The translations under genes and the position numbers were made by a program. A stretch of 64,000 nucleotides of DNA from Hydrogenophaga sp. NFH-34 (GTDB lineage Bacteria > Pseudomonadota > Gammaproteobacteria > Burkholderiales > Burkholderiaceae_C). This document shows positions 44,679 to 55,745 of this stretch, piece by piece. Position 1 is the stretch's first letter. Each line of letters starts with the position of its first letter. Under the pieces are notes generated by a model that saw nothing but the letters and a program-made list of their open reading frames with translations, made no database searches and was not told where the DNA came from. The stretch lies in the NCBI RefSeq assembly GCF_021401345.1, contig NZ_JACBGE010000019.1:1-64000 (forward strand), written 5' to 3'.

Positions 44679-45449
44679 TCAGGCAGGATTGGGAATATCG
44701 ATGAACACATGCTCCATGCCGAGCTCCCCGGCCACATGCGCGCCCACCGCCGGCGCCCCATAGCGCTCCGAAGCGTGATGGCCGCAGGCGACGTAGGCCA
44801 CGCCGCTTTCGCGAGCGTAGTGGGCTTGTGGCTCGGATATTTCGCCCGTGATGAACAGGTCTGCGCCGGCCGCAATCGCCGCCTCGAAGTAGCCTTGCGC
44901 ACCGCCGGTGCAGAGCGCCACCCGCTCCACCGGCCGGCTGGCCTCATTGGCCACCAAAGTCACCGCACGTCCCAAAGAGCCTTCGATCCGATCCGCCAAG
45001 GCCTGCGCGGTGACGGGAGCGGTGCACCCCAACCAGCCCAGCGCCTGGTCCCCGAAGCAGCCCTCCAAGCCACCGAACCGCTCCAGACCCAACCGGGCGG
45101 CCAGTTGGGCATTGTTTCCGAGCGTGGGGTGGGCATCCAGCGGAAGGTGATAGGCGAACAAACTGATGTCGTGCGCCAATAGACGGGACAGGCGTTGTTT
45201 CATCCACCCGACGACCCGGCCATCTTGCCCCCGCCAGAAAAGGCCATGGTGCACCAGAATGGCGTCGGCCCCTTCGGCGATAGCGGCATCGATCAGTGCC
45301 AGACTGGCCGTCACACCAGACACCAGCTTCCTGATCCGAGCCCGGCCCTCGACCTGGAGGCCGTTGGGACCGTAGTCGCGAAACTGGGCTGGCTGCAGCA
45401 GCGTATCGAGGGTTTGCAACAAAAGCGTGCGATCAGCGGGTGCTTGCAT
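44679..45449 (-). CDS. Nif3-like dinuclear metal-centre protein
   Basis: A 256-residue protein of the Nif3/YbgI (GTP cyclohydrolase 1 type 2) family. Metal ligands: ILVHHGLFW (HH), [20 protein letters not shown] (H, D) and the C-terminal [11 protein letters not shown] (H..E). The fold is complete and the reaction in vivo is unknown. [15 protein letters not shown] opening ([11 protein letters not shown]) is highly conserved. Upstream and probably co-transcribed with pdxA. Confidence 0.93.
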   Translation of the reverse strand: MQAPADRTLLLQTLDTLLQPAQFRDYGPNGLQVEGRARIRKLVSGVTASLALIDAAIAEGADAILVHHGLFWRGQDGRVVGWMKQRLSRLLAHDISLFAYHLPLDAHPTLGNNAQLAARLGLERFGGLEGCFGDQALGWLGCTAPVTAQALADRIEGSLGRAVTLVANEASRPVERVALCTGGAQGYFEAAIAAGADLFITGEISEPQAHYARESGVAYVACGHHASERYGAPAVGAHVAGELGMEHVFIDIPNPA

Positions 45450-45496
45450 GCCCGCATTCTGACAGCGTGCGGGACGCACTCGCCCGCGTCGGAACC

Positions 45497-45637
45497 TTAC
45501 CCCTCGCTGCGCGGCGCCTCATTCACCTTGCGCAGAAAAAATCGGATGAACCAGATTGCCATACCGATCATGAAAATGATGCCGGCAATGCTGAAGAGGC
45601 CGTAGTCGGTCGAGAACAGATCCACCAATGCTTTCAT
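45497..45637 (-). CDS. DUF3149 small membrane protein
   Basis: A 46-residue protein: [19 protein letters not shown], a single membrane helix (about 13-36, ending IWFIRFFL), and a charged tail ([11 protein letters not shown]). The start [13 protein letters not shown] and a single hydrophobic helix fit DUF3149, common in betaproteobacteria and without known role. A strong GGAGAG ribosome-binding site lies 7 bp before ATG 45637. It lies 47 bp upstream of the Nif3-like gene. Confidence 0.8.
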   Translation of the reverse strand: MKALVDLFSTDYGLFSIAGIIFMIGMAIWFIRFFLRKVNEAPRSEG

Positions 45638-45804
45638 CGTCTTCTCTCCTTAGAGATACTGAGGGGAGCACCATTGCAAGCCATGCCCTGTTCAGGTGCG
45701 TTGATCTGCATCAATTCGCATGAACCCGTGAAACAGAATGCAGATGCAGGACAATGCGCATCACGTTTGCGTCTCTTCGCCAACAGAACTTTGCTGCGCT
45801 TCTC

Positions 45805-46962
<1,158 letters not shown>

Positions 46963-47016
46963 AGCTTTGGGGAGGAGCGGTGTTGTGGCTCTTGCCACCG
47001 CACCGCCTGCGACGCC

Positions 47017-47808
47017 TTAGGAAGCTGAATCTTCGGGCGTGGCCGGTGCCTGGGTGCTCCGGACAAACCACTGCGAACCCCAGATGCCCAGCTCGTACAG
47101 CAGGCACATGGGAACGGCCAGCGCCAGCTGGGAAATCACATCGGGCGGCGTGACCACCGCCGCGATGATGAAGGCCAGCACGACAAAATAACCCCGGAAT
47201 TCCTTGAGCTTTTCCACGGTGACCAGATCCATCTTGACCAGCAGCACCACCACGATCGGCACCTGGAAAGCCAGGCCAAAGGCGAGGTACAGCGACAGAA
47301 TGGCCTCGACATAGGAAGCGATGTCTGGCGTGGCCGCCACGCTTTTGGGCGTGAACTGCTGAATGAAGCCGAACATCTTGTCCAGGACAAAAAACTGCAC
47401 AAAGGCGATGCCCATGTAAGCCAGCAGGCTGCCCACGATGATCAGAGGCACGGCAAAGCGCTTCTCATGGCTGTACAGGCCTGGCGCCACAAACGCCCAT
47501 ATCTGGTACATCCACCAGGGCAGCGACATCAGCAAAGCCGCCATGGCCAACACCTTGAGGGGCACAAAGAACGGCGAGAACACGCCCACCGCGATCAATT
47601 TCTCCGTGCCGGCAGGCATGTGCGACAGGATGGGCACGGCGATCAGATCGATCAGACCACTGGGCCCTGGCCAGATCGCCAGCAATGCCATGCAAATGCC
47701 CAATCCCGCCATGCCGTAGAGCAGGCGATCACGCAACTCCATCAGGTGCTGGACAAAGGGCTGCTCGGTGCCGGCCAGTTCGTCGGCGGGGTCTTTGGAG
47801 TCGGACAT
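47017..47808 (-). CDS. tatC: Twin-arginine translocase subunit TatC
   Basis: A 263-residue membrane protein with six helices that, with TatB, recognises twin-arginine signals. Conserved opening EQPFVQHLMELRDRLLYG and the loop FVAPGLYSHEKRFA are present, as is the FRGYFVVLAFIIAAVVTPPDVISQ block. Its start codon overlaps the tatB stop by one base. The C-terminus is short and acidic. Confidence 0.97.
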   Translation of the reverse strand: MSDSKDPADELAGTEQPFVQHLMELRDRLLYGMAGLGICMALLAIWPGPSGLIDLIAVPILSHMPAGTEKLIAVGVFSPFFVPLKVLAMAALLMSLPWWMYQIWAFVAPGLYSHEKRFAVPLIIVGSLLAYMGIAFVQFFVLDKMFGFIQQFTPKSVAATPDIASYVEAILSLYLAFGLAFQVPIVVVLLVKMDLVTVEKLKEFRGYFVVLAFIIAAVVTPPDVISQLALAVPMCLLYELGIWGSQWFVRSTQAPATPEDSAS

Positions 47809-48305
47809 CAGCGGGACGCAGAAGATGAGCGTGGGCGATAGCGCGCCACACGAGCCGCACCAGACAGGGCGCGCGTGCGCACGCCAGAACGGGCCTTGTA
47901 CCACTGGGGCATGGCGGTCTGTTTGATGCGCCAGTTTTTGCCGGGGTGCTTGTAGGCCGGGTAGACCGGCGCGCCCAACGCGCTCAGGGCGTCGTCCATG
48001 CCGGAAGAAGCCTGACCATCCAGCCCAGCCGTCGCTTCCGACCACGATTTTTCAAAATCATTGACGCCACTGCCGACCGAAGTCTCGACGTCGCGGGCCG
48101 CGCTTTCGACCGACTCTTTCATCTTGCGCAGCTCGTCAAGTTCCATCGACCGATTGACTTCGGCCTTGACGTCGGCCACATACCGCTGTGCCTTGCCCAG
48201 CAAGGTCCCCACAGTGCGGGCCACGCGCGGAAGCTTTTCGGGGCCGATGACGATCAGCGCCACTGCGCCAATAAGCGCGAGCTTGGAAATGCCCAGATCA
48301 ATCAT
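47808..48305 (-). CDS. tatB: Twin-arginine translocase subunit TatB
   Basis: A 165-residue protein. One N-terminal membrane helix ([25 protein letters not shown]) is followed by an amphipathic helix ([24 protein letters not shown]). The E-K-L-P hinge is TatB-like. The long cytoplasmic tail is poorly conserved and basic at the end. Middle gene of tatABC, 85 bp after tatA. Confidence 0.94.
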   Translation of the reverse strand: MIDLGISKLALIGAVALIVIGPEKLPRVARTVGTLLGKAQRYVADVKAEVNRSMELDELRKMKESVESAARDVETSVGSGVNDFEKSWSEATAGLDGQASSGMDDALSALGAPVYPAYKHPGKNWRIKQTAMPQWYKARSGVRTRALSGAARVARYRPRSSSASR

Positions 48306-48390
48306 GCAAGATTACCCGTGGGAAAGCCGCAGCCCGGCATCAGAAGCCCAGACCGCCATCGCCTCCCGGCAGGGAGGCCATCGTTTTCGG

Positions 48391-48624
48391 TCAGCTTTTT
48401 TGCTTGGCCTCGACATCGATCGCGGCCTTGTCGGCACGCGAAGCGTCCTGGGTGACCTGGCCGGCAGCCGGTGGTGCATCGGCACCCCCTTCTTTCATCC
48501 CGTCCTTGAAGCCCTTCACCGCCCCGCCGAGATCGGAGCCGATGTTCTTCAGCTTCTTGGTGCCAAACACCATGACCACGATCAGCAGCACGATCAACCA
48601 ATGCCAGATCGAAAAGGAACCCAT
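48391..48624 (-). CDS. tatA: Twin-arginine translocase subunit TatA
   Basis: A 77-residue pore-forming component: [21 protein letters not shown] forms the membrane helix, then the [21 protein letters not shown] amphipathic helix with the conserved F-G and K-L-K residues. The Lys/Asp-rich tail is short. First of tatABC. Likely exported cargo in this window includes the Tat-signal ferritin-like protein and the Rieske protein. Confidence 0.96.
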   Translation of the reverse strand: MGSFSIWHWLIVLLIVVMVFGTKKLKNIGSDLGGAVKGFKDGMKEGGADAPPAAGQVTQDASRADKAAIDVEAKQKS

Positions 48625-48720
48625 GTCGCTCTCCAACAATATTTGATTCAGGTCGTACCCGAGCTACGGGTACCGTTGCTGGGATTCTACGCGCCGCCCC
48701 GGAGTTCAGCGCGCACGGAT

Positions 48721-49083
48721 TCAACCGCGCGCCCAGGGGCGGGGGCCACCCATGACATGGACGTGCAGGTGGTGGACTTCCTGCCCCCCTTCTGTGCCGG
48801 TGTTGCACACGATGCGGAACCCGCCTTCAGGATACGGGTTGCAGCCCTGCTCCATGGCCAGCTTGGGCGCCAGCACCATGATCCGACCCAGCAAGCGCTC
48901 GTGCTCAACCGTCAGCTGCGCCATGGAAGGGATGTGCTGCTTCGGCACAATCAGGAAGTGCACGGGCGCCCAGGGCGCAATGTCGTGAAAGGCGTAGAGT
49001 TCGTCGTCCTCGTGCACCTTGCGCGAGGGGATCTGGCCAGCAATGATCTTGCAGAAAATGCAGTCGGGGTCGTGGGCACTCAT
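48721..49083 (-). CDS. HIT-domain nucleotide hydrolase (HinT-like)
   Basis: A 120-residue histidine-triad protein. The N-terminus CIFCKIIAGQIPSRKVHEDD is typical of HinT, and the catalytic triad is HHLHVHVMGG. Family members hydrolyse adenosine phosphoramidates. ATG 49083 is chosen because the CIFCKI motif follows closely. Part of the conserved hisIE-DUF4870-HIT-tatABC string. Confidence 0.93.
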   Translation of the reverse strand: MSAHDPDCIFCKIIAGQIPSRKVHEDDELYAFHDIAPWAPVHFLIVPKQHIPSMAQLTVEHERLLGRIMVLAPKLAMEQGCNPYPEGGFRIVCNTGTEGGQEVHHLHVHVMGGPRPWARG

Positions 49084-49102
49084 GGTGGGCACAAAAGAGG
49101 TA

Positions 49103-49501
49103 TCAATCGGGCATGGCCTGCCCGGCGTTCATCCGCACCATGCCTTTGACGATGCGGTAGAGGAACCAGACGGAAATCACCACCCAGGCAAGCATGCCTG
49201 GCAGCAAAAACAGCAGCCACAATGGCAAGGTGACGAGGTACAGGATGCCCGCCCACAGCACCGACCGGATCCGCCATGAAAAATGGCTGGCCTGCCAGGT
49301 GCCCGCAGCGTCGGACTGTTTGACCAAATCGATGACCAGGGCCACCAGCAGAATACCGATCCCCACCTGGGCGCCCGGCACGACGGCCGCAATGGCCACG
49401 ACCAGGTGCAACAGGTAACTCACCCAGCCGATCGTGCGCAGCGATTCTGCTGCCTCGTCGCTCTTGTCCTGCACATCGATCACATTACGCGGGTCGTTCA
49501 T
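49103..49501 (-). CDS. DUF4870-like small membrane protein
   Basis: A 132-residue protein. A short charged N-terminus precedes three hydrophobic segments (WVSYLLHLVVAIAAVVPG, GIGILLVALVIDLVK, and a pair around WAGILYLVTLPLWLLFLLPGML plus WVVISVWFLYRIVKGM). The residues between the segments match the DUF4870 family only in part. It has the same position in other Burkholderiales his-tat strings. Confidence 0.7.
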   Translation of the reverse strand: MNDPRNVIDVQDKSDEAAESLRTIGWVSYLLHLVVAIAAVVPGAQVGIGILLVALVIDLVKQSDAAGTWQASHFSWRIRSVLWAGILYLVTLPLWLLFLLPGMLAWVVISVWFLYRIVKGMVRMNAGQAMPD

Positions 49502-49529
49502 CACGATCTCTCCAGAAAAGGGTGCTGGC

Positions 49530-49895
49530 TCACTCCCCGGCCTCCCGGGTTTGTGCCTTGCGCAGCGCTTTTTCTTCCAGGCCACTGAGGCCTTCGCGCC
49601 GCGCCAGTTCGGCCACCACATCAGCTGGCGACTTGCCGTAATGGGCCAGCGCCACCATGCAATGGAACCAGAGATCGGCCACTTCGTTCACCAGCTTTTG
49701 CGGATCGCCGCCGTGGTCAATGTCCTTGGCGGCCATGACCGATTCCGTGGCCTCTTCACCGATTTTTTTCAGAAAGGCATCCGGCCCTTTGTGGAGCAGA
49801 CGCGCCACATAGCTTTTCTCCGGGTCACCGCCATGGGCGGGCTTGCGGCTTTCGATGACCGCAGCGAGGCGGTCCAGCGAGTCGGTAGAAGTCAT
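49530..49895 (-). CDS. hisE: Phosphoribosyl-ATP diphosphatase
   Basis: A 121-residue HisE for the second step of histidine synthesis. Acidic metal-binding motifs are in [15 protein letters not shown] (ExxE) and [14 protein letters not shown] (ExxD). It is a stand-alone protein next to hisI, as is normal in betaproteobacteria. It starts 4 bp after the hisI stop. Confidence 0.96.
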   Translation of the reverse strand: MTSTDSLDRLAAVIESRKPAHGGDPEKSYVARLLHKGPDAFLKKIGEEATESVMAAKDIDHGGDPQKLVNEVADLWFHCMVALAHYGKSPADVVAELARREGLSGLEEKALRKAQTREAGE

Positions 49896-49899
49896 GCGT

Positions 49900-50289
49900 T
49901 CATTGGTAGATGGATTCGGGATCCTTGAGCACCGGGTCCACCGGCGTCCAGGCGCCATCGCGCAGCACGCTGTAGAAACAGCTGTGCCGCCCGGTATGGC
50001 AGGCAATACCGGGTTCGTGCCCGAGCTGGGTCACCTTCAGCAGCACCACATCGTTGTCGCAGTCGAGCCGGATTTCGTGCACGGTCTGCACGTGCCCGGA
50101 CTCTTCGCCCTTGAACCAGAGCTTGCTGCGCGAGCGGCTGAAGTACACCGCCCGCCCGAGCTCGGCCGTTTTCTGCAGCGCTTCGCGGTTCATCCAGGCA
50201 AACATGAGCACGTCGCCACTGCCTTGTTCCTGCGCGATCACGGGCACCAGGCCCTGCGCATCCCATTTCACGTCATCCAACCAGTTCAT
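49900..50289 (-). CDS. hisI: Phosphoribosyl-AMP cyclohydrolase
   Basis: A 129-residue zinc enzyme for the third step of histidine synthesis. The metal site is in [13 protein letters not shown] (D-C-D-x-D) and [13 protein letters not shown] (CxxxxxxC). [15 protein letters not shown] and [15 protein letters not shown] are further conserved blocks. Separated from hisF by a gene on the opposite strand. Confidence 0.97.
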   Translation of the reverse strand: MNWLDDVKWDAQGLVPVIAQEQGSGDVLMFAWMNREALQKTAELGRAVYFSRSRSKLWFKGEESGHVQTVHEIRLDCDNDVVLLKVTQLGHEPGIACHTGRHSCFYSVLRDGAWTPVDPVLKDPESIYQ

Positions 50290-50372
50290 CCCGTGAATCT
50301 ATCACGCGTCCTCCCCCATCGCCGCGGGCCTTCGGGGTACCATGGTCCGGCCTTGCATTTCCGGAGACGCCC

Positions 50373-50870
50373 ATGAAAGCCCGCACCCTCATCCTCGTTG
50401 CCTGCCTGCTGCTCGTGGCAGGTTTCGTGGCCCTCAATCTGGACGAGATCTTCCGGCCGACCACCCTGAACTTCGCCGTCACCGAAGTGCAGGCCCCGAT
50501 GGGTCTGGTGCTGCTGGGCCTGCTGGCCCTGGTGCTCGTGGTCTTTCTGCTGGCTCTGGTGTTCAACCAGACCACCCACCTGATGGAGGTGCGCCGCATC
50601 AGCCGCGAGGCGGCCGAACAGCGGCAACTGGCCGACAAGGCCGAGGCCTCCCGCATTGCCGAACTGAGGGACGATCTGCGGTCGCAGGTGGCGCATCTCG
50701 AGAACCAGCAGCAGACCCAAGCCAACGCGCTGCAGCAGCAGATCGAGCGATCACACGCCGAACTCGCCCGCCTGTTCGAGCAGACCAGCAACGGTCTGAG
50801 CGCCAGCCTCGGCGAACTGGAAGACCGGCTGGAGCGCCAGGAGCGGCTGGCCCCGCCACCGGGCGCCTGA
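50373..50870 (+). CDS. LapA-like (DUF1049) membrane protein with coiled coil, inserted in the his locus
   Basis: A 165-residue protein with two membrane helices (about 4-22 and 43-66) framing a short loop. The pattern FVALNLDEIFRPTTLNFAV-TEV-QAPMGLVLLGLLALVL resembles the LapA/DUF1049 core (lipopolysaccharide assembly protein A). A long cytoplasmic coiled coil (about 75-160, Glu/Gln/Arg-rich) follows, which E. coli LapA lacks in this form. It is transcribed against the surrounding his genes, convergent with hisF (9-bp gap) and divergent from hisI. Its role is unknown. Confidence 0.65.
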   Translation: MKARTLILVACLLLVAGFVALNLDEIFRPTTLNFAVTEVQAPMGLVLLGLLALVLVVFLLALVFNQTTHLMEVRRISREAAEQRQLADKAEASRIAELRDDLRSQVAHLENQQQTQANALQQQIERSHAELARLFEQTSNGLSASLGELEDRLERQERLAPPPGA

Positions 50871-50879
50871 GCCGCCTGC

Positions 50880-51659
50880 TCAGAGCCTGACGGGAATGCC
50901 TCTCTCGGCCATGCGTTGCTTGGCCTGGGCCACGGTGTATTCGCCATAGTGGAAGATGCTGGCGGCCAGCACCGCGTCGGCGCCACCCTGCTGCACCCCG
51001 TCGGCCAGATGGTCGAGATCACCCACCCCGCCGGAAGCGATGACGGGCACGCTCACCGCGTCGGACACCGCCCGCGTCAGCGCCAGATCGAAGCCCGACT
51101 TGGTGCCATCGCGGTCCATGCTGGTCAGCAGAATTTCGCCCGCACCGAATTCGGCCATCTGCCGGGCCCAGGCCACGGCATCCAGTCCGGTGTTTTTGCG
51201 CCCGCCGTGGCTGTAGACATCCCAGCCCTCGCCGCGCGTTGCCACGTCATCCCCTTGACGGCGTTTGGCGTCGATGGCCACCACGATGCACTGGGCACCA
51301 TATTTGTCGGACGCCTCGCGAATCACCTGCGGGTTGGCGATGGCGGCCGAGTTGAAGCTGGTCTTGTCGGCGCCGGCATTGAGCAGGCGGCGCACGTCTT
51401 CCACCGTGCGGACACCGCCCCCCACCGTCAGCGGGATGAAGACCTGCGAGGCCACCGCTTCAATGATGTGCAGGATCAGATCGCGGCCATCGCTGGTTGC
51501 GGTGATGTCCAGGAACGTGAGTTCGTCGGCACCTTGCTCGTTGTAGCGCGCCGCGATCTCGACCGGATCACCGGCATCGCGCAGTTCGACGAAGTTGACG
51601 CCTTTGACGACGCGACCGCCGGTCACGTCCAGGCAGGGGATGATGCGTTTCGCCAGCAT
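50880..51659 (-). CDS. hisF: Imidazole glycerol phosphate synthase cyclase subunit HisF
   Basis: A 259-residue TIM barrel that forms imidazole-glycerol phosphate with HisH-supplied ammonia. Catalytic Asp11 is in [12 protein letters not shown], and the second Asp is in [10 protein letters not shown]. The phosphate sites ([33 protein letters not shown]) are intact. Confidence 0.98.
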   Translation of the reverse strand: MLAKRIIPCLDVTGGRVVKGVNFVELRDAGDPVEIAARYNEQGADELTFLDITATSDGRDLILHIIEAVASQVFIPLTVGGGVRTVEDVRRLLNAGADKTSFNSAAIANPQVIREASDKYGAQCIVVAIDAKRRQGDDVATRGEGWDVYSHGGRKNTGLDAVAWARQMAEFGAGEILLTSMDRDGTKSGFDLALTRAVSDAVSVPVIASGGVGDLDHLADGVQQGGADAVLAASIFHYGEYTVAQAKQRMAERGIPVRL

Positions 51660-51696
51660 GGAAAACCTTGTGTCAGCGATTGAAAAAGCCGGCCAC

Positions 51697-52560
51697 TCAG
51701 GCCAGCACCAGCCGTTGGTGGCCCACCCAGGTCGCGCCAGGTGCCACTTCGGCGACAGCGAGTGCCTGCGCGGCCTCCACGCAAGCCAGACGCCGCTCAC
51801 CACCCGGGGGCAGATCGGCCATGGCCGCCGCCTTGTCGGGCCCCGGATTCCAGACCACGGTGTCGGACCACCCCACCTGGGTGACGGCTAGGCGCTTCGT
51901 GCCATCGTCCACGCCCAGGCCCTCGGGGGCGGCGGGCAGGATACGGTCAATCTCACCCTGCAGGGGCAGCGCCGGCAGCACCGGACAGGGCGCGCCACGC
52001 ACCGAATCCCAACCACGGCCACCGTCCGGCCAGCCGGAAACGGAAGCCCTGTTGGCGTCATCAAGCGCCAGATAGGTGTGCAATGCGCCGGTGAACGGGA
52101 GCACCGTAGGGCCTTCGTTGTGGATGGCCAAAGAAACGGTGAGACAGCCCGATGACAGCGTCACGGTCAGCGCCAGCCGGCACCGGTGCTGCCAGTCGAC
52201 ACCCGCCGGGCGGCACGCCGCCGGGTCGATTTCGAAGCGCAGGCTGGCCTCGGCCACACCGAGTTCTGCCCGCGCGAAACGCCACGGCACCTGGCGGACC
52301 CAGCCATGGCGTGGCAACGGGCCCCGATCCGAAAACTGTGGCCAGCACACCGGAATGCCACCGCGGATGGCCGCGCTGCCATCGAGCACGGCACGTGGGC
52401 TGAGGTAGAGACGCTCGCTGCCCCCGGCCATCCACGACAGCACCTGGGCACCGTGTTCGGCCACGCAGACCGCATCACCGCCGGGCCAGTACAGACGGTG
52501 GCAGGCGAGCTGCTGCAGGGCCACCCGCTCATGCACCGGGGTGGCTCCGGCGGGTTTCAT
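51697..52560 (-). CDS. D-hexose-6-phosphate mutarotase-like (aldose-1-epimerase family) protein
   Basis: A 287-residue galactose-mutarotase-fold protein. Active-site motifs: [19 protein letters not shown] (His) and [15 protein letters not shown] (His). The closing W..TVVWNPGP and [13 protein letters not shown] segments match the YeaD-type hexose-6-phosphate mutarotases. It sits between hisA and hisF, overlapping hisA by 4 bp and ending 37 bp before hisF. It is not a histidine enzyme, and this location is unusual. Confidence 0.85.
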   Translation of the reverse strand: MKPAGATPVHERVALQQLACHRLYWPGGDAVCVAEHGAQVLSWMAGGSERLYLSPRAVLDGSAAIRGGIPVCWPQFSDRGPLPRHGWVRQVPWRFARAELGVAEASLRFEIDPAACRPAGVDWQHRCRLALTVTLSSGCLTVSLAIHNEGPTVLPFTGALHTYLALDDANRASVSGWPDGGRGWDSVRGAPCPVLPALPLQGEIDRILPAAPEGLGVDDGTKRLAVTQVGWSDTVVWNPGPDKAAAMADLPPGGERRLACVEAAQALAVAEVAPGATWVGHQRLVLA

Positions 52561-53297
52561 CCGTTGAGCTCGTCGGCCAGCCGCTGCGCGGCTTCGAAGT
52601 CCAGATCGCCGCTGTAGATGGAGCGGCCGCAGATCACGCCTTCGACCCCCTCGCTCTCGACCGCACAGAGCCGGCGGATGTCGTCGATGTTCGACAGACC
52701 ACCCGACGCGATGACCGGGATCGACAGGGCCTGGGCCAGCTTCACGGTAGCGTCGATGTTGATGCCGGTGAGCATGCCGTCGCGGCCGATGTCGGTGTAG
52801 ATGATGCCTTCGACGCCGTAGTCCTCGAACTTGCGCGCCAGATCGACCACTTCGTGGCCGGTGAGCTTGCTCCAGCCATCGGTCGCCACCTTGCCATCCT
52901 TGGCATCGAGGCCGACGATGATGTGGCCGCCAAAAGCGGTGCAGGCATCCTGCAGGAAGCCCGGGTTCTTGACCGCAGCCGTGCCGATGATGACGTAACG
53001 CAGGCCTGCATCGAGATAACGCTCGATGGTGTCCAGGTCGCGGATGCCGCCGCCCAGCTGCACGTCGACCTCGTCGCCCACCTCCTGCAGGATGGCGCGG
53101 ATGGCGGCCTCGTTCTTGGGCTTGCCGGCGAATGCCCCGTTGAGGTCGACCAGGTGCACGCGACGCGCGCCCTTGTCCACCCATTGCCGGGCGATGGCGG
53201 CCGGGTCTTCGCCGAATACGGTGGATTGATCCATGTCGCCCTGCTTGAGGCGAACGCACTGGCCGTCTTTGAGGTCAATGGCGGGAATCAGCAGCAT
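52557..53297 (-). CDS. hisA: ProFAR isomerase HisA
   Basis: A 246-residue TIM barrel that isomerises the aminoaldose intermediate in histidine synthesis. Catalytic Asp residues are in [13 protein letters not shown] (Asp8) and [16 protein letters not shown] (about 130). [11 protein letters not shown] is a phosphate-binding loop. Located 30 bp after hisH. Confidence 0.98.
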   Translation of the reverse strand: MLLIPAIDLKDGQCVRLKQGDMDQSTVFGEDPAAIARQWVDKGARRVHLVDLNGAFAGKPKNEAAIRAILQEVGDEVDVQLGGGIRDLDTIERYLDAGLRYVIIGTAAVKNPGFLQDACTAFGGHIIVGLDAKDGKVATDGWSKLTGHEVVDLARKFEDYGVEGIIYTDIGRDGMLTGINIDATVKLAQALSIPVIASGGLSNIDDIRRLCAVESEGVEGVICGRSIYSGDLDFEAAQRLADELNG

Positions 53298-53327
53298 GAT
53301 GAAGAAGCCAGGAAAGGCAGAAAGTCC

Positions 53328-53990
53328 TCAGGGTTTCCAGAGGAGGAAATTGCGGTAGAGCGCCAGACCCTGGTCGGCGCTCTTTTCGGGGTGGAACTGG
53401 GTGGCAAAAATATTATCGCGGGCGATGGCGGCCGCAAACCGACCACCGTAGTCCGTCTCTCCCGTGGTGTGGGAGGGCTCTGCCGGGCGGGCGTAATAGC
53501 TGTGCACGAAATAGAACCAGGCACCGTCGGGCACGCCGGCCCACACCGGGTGCGCCGGCCCGCGCCCAAGGGCGTGGTGAACACGGTTCCACCCCATCTG
53601 CGGCACCTTGAAGCGGCTACCGTCGGGCTGCAGCCGGCCTTCGAGCCGAAAGCGCACCACCTCGCCCGGGAACAGGCCCAGGCCATCGGTGGGCCCTTCT
53701 TCACTGCGCTGCAGCAGCATCTGCATGCCCACACACACACCGAACAAAGGCTTGTTCGCGGCCGCGTGAAGCACCGCGCCCTTAAGGCCGGAGGCGGCCA
53801 GCTCGCGCATGCAGTCGCCCATGTGGCCTTGTCCGGGCAGCACGACGCGGTCGGCGCCGCGCACCACATTCGGGTCCGAAGTGACTTGCACCACAAACCC
53901 CTCGGCGGCGGCCACGTGCGCCACCGCCTGCGACACGGAGCGCAGGTTGCCACTGCCGTAGTCCACCACGGCGACTGTCTTGGATGTCAT
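53328..53990 (-). CDS. hisH: Imidazole glycerol phosphate synthase glutaminase subunit HisH
   Basis: A 220-residue class I glutamine amidotransferase that feeds ammonia to HisF. The nucleophile Cys is in [12 protein letters not shown]. His and Glu complete the triad in ATQFHPEKS. The oxyanion strand [10 protein letters not shown] (usually PGxGAF) and the FVHSYY segment are typical. Separated from hisF by hisA and the mutarotase gene. Confidence 0.97.
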   Translation of the reverse strand: MTSKTVAVVDYGSGNLRSVSQAVAHVAAAEGFVVQVTSDPNVVRGADRVVLPGQGHMGDCMRELAASGLKGAVLHAAANKPLFGVCVGMQMLLQRSEEGPTDGLGLFPGEVVRFRLEGRLQPDGSRFKVPQMGWNRVHHALGRGPAHPVWAGVPDGAWFYFVHSYYARPAEPSHTTGETDYGGRFAAAIARDNIFATQFHPEKSADQGLALYRNFLLWKP

Positions 53991-54018
53991 CGAACCGGCC
54001 AGAAAAAGGCAGAAAGAA

Positions 54019-54648
54019 TCAGAGCGAACCTTTGGTCGAGGGAATCGCATCTCCCAAGCGGGCGTCCCGCTCCAGGGCCATGCGCAGTGCCCGGGCGAAC
54101 GCCTTGAACACGGTCTCGGCCTGGTGGTGGGCGTTTTCCCCCTTGAGGTTGTCGATGTGCAGGGTCACCCCCGCATGGTTGACAAAGCCCTGGAAGAACT
54201 CGAACGTGAGCTGGGTGTCGAAGGCCCCGATCATGCCGGCCTTGAACGGCACCTGCATGTGCAGACCCGGACGGCCGGAAAAATCGACCACCACGCGCGA
54301 AAGCGCCTCGTCCAGCGGCACATAGGCATGGCCGTAGCGGCGCAGGCCTTTCTTGTCGCCCACGGCCTTGGCAAAGGCCTGGCCCAGGGTGATGCCCACG
54401 TCTTCCACCGTGTGGTGGCCGTCGATGTGCAAATCGCCCTGGCAGTCGATCTCCAGATCGATCAGGCCATGGCGGGCGATCTGGTCGAGCATGTGATCGA
54501 AGAAGCCGATGCCAGTAGACAGGCGCGCCTCACCGGTGCCATCGAGGTTCACACGAACACGGATCTTCGTCTCGGCGGTGTGGCGCTGAACGTCGGCAAT
54601 GCGGGCGGCAGCGGATGCGGCGGCGCTGAGGGGGGTCGGGGTAGTCAT
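54019..54648 (-). CDS. hisB: Imidazoleglycerol-phosphate dehydratase
   Basis: A 209-residue monofunctional HisB (no phosphatase domain). The two Mn-binding repeats are visible: [25 protein letters not shown] in the first half, and [34 protein letters not shown] in the second. Overlaps hisC by 4 bp (ATGA). Confidence 0.97.
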   Translation of the reverse strand: MTTPTPLSAAASAAARIADVQRHTAETKIRVRVNLDGTGEARLSTGIGFFDHMLDQIARHGLIDLEIDCQGDLHIDGHHTVEDVGITLGQAFAKAVGDKKGLRRYGHAYVPLDEALSRVVVDFSGRPGLHMQVPFKAGMIGAFDTQLTFEFFQGFVNHAGVTLHIDNLKGENAHHQAETVFKAFARALRMALERDARLGDAIPSTKGSL

Positions 54649-55745
54649 AAGCTGGGAGGCAGGGCGTTCAGCATCTGCGTGTTCTCTTCCGGTGTGCCCA
54701 CCGTCAGGCGCAGGCATTGGCCCAGCAACGGGTGCATTTTAGAAACATTCTTGACCAGCACGCCACGCGCCTTGAGACCGGCAAAGGCACGGTCGGCGTC
54801 GGGCACGCGCACCAGCAGCATGTTGGCTTCACTCGGGAACGGGTGCACGCCTGGCATGGCCGCCAGGGCGGAAGCCAGCCGGTCGCGTTCGCTGCGGATC
54901 TCCACCGCCTGCCGGGCGAACACGTCGGCGTGCTCCAGCGCGAACAGCGCACACTCCGCATTGAGCACGCTCACGTTGTAGGGCGGGCGCAGCTTGTCGA
55001 TCTCGTGCACGAGCGCCGATGGACCGACCAGGTAACCCAGACGCACGCCGGCCAAGCCGAACTTGGACAGCGTGCGCATGAGCAGCACGTTCGCATTGGC
55101 CACCGGGTCCGCCCGCATCTCATCCAGCCAGCTGCGGCTGGAAAAGGGCTGGTAGGCCTCGTCCATCACCACCAGCCCCCCGAAGCGGGCCGCTTCGGCA
55201 ATCAGGCGCCGAATCACGGCCGCGTCCCAAAGGTTGGCGGTGGGGTTGTTCGGATAAGCCAGGTAGGTGATGGCCGGACGGTGCGCGCGCAAAGCCGCCA
55301 CCATCGCCGCCTCATCCAGTTCGAATGCGGCCGTGAGCGGCACGCCCTGAAACGCCAGGCCCTGCAACTGGGCACTCATGGCGTACATCACGAAGCCCGG
55401 CACCGGCGCCACGATGGCCGCACCCGGGCGGTCGCAAGCCATGGCCAGCAGCGAGATCAGCTCGTCGGAGCCGTTGCCCAGCATCAGCGCCTGCCCGGCG
55501 GGCAGATCGATGTGCCGGGCCAGGGCCTGCCTGAGATCCTCAATGCGATCCCCCGGGTAGCGGTTGATGGCCACCCGCCCCAGACGCTCGCCCAGCGCGG
55601 CCTGCAAGGCCGGCGGCAGCGAGAACGGGTTTTCCATCGCGTCCAGCTTGATCAGGCCGGTCGCATCCTGGATCGCGTAGGCATGCAGGGACTGCACGTC
55701 CTCACGGATGTGCCGCAGCGGGTTCGGGTCGAGCGGTGCGTTCAT
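54645..55745 (-). CDS. hisC: Histidinol-phosphate aminotransferase
   Basis: A 366-residue fold-type I PLP enzyme. The PLP-Lys is in [19 protein letters not shown]. Other conserved blocks are [22 protein letters not shown] and [10 protein letters not shown]. It overlaps hisD and hisB by 4 bp each, so the operon is translationally coupled. Confidence 0.97.
   Translation of the reverse strand: MNAPLDPNPLRHIREDVQSLHAYAIQDATGLIKLDAMENPFSLPPALQAALGERLGRVAINRYPGDRIEDLRQALARHIDLPAGQALMLGNGSDELISLLAMACDRPGAAIVAPVPGFVMYAMSAQLQGLAFQGVPLTAAFELDEAAMVAALRAHRPAITYLAYPNNPTANLWDAAVIRRLIAEAARFGGLVVMDEAYQPFSSRSWLDEMRADPVANANVLLMRTLSKFGLAGVRLGYLVGPSALVHEIDKLRPPYNVSVLNAECALFALEHADVFARQAVEIRSERDRLASALAAMPGVHPFPSEANMLLVRVPDADRAFAGLKARGVLVKNVSKMHPLLGQCLRLTVGTPEENTQMLNALPPSL

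Noticed and set aside
50373-50870. Antisense noise rather than a gene in the his locus
   Set aside because: Kept as a gene: it has a start with GGAG nearby, two membrane helices and a coiled coil, and nothing codes convincingly on the other strand.
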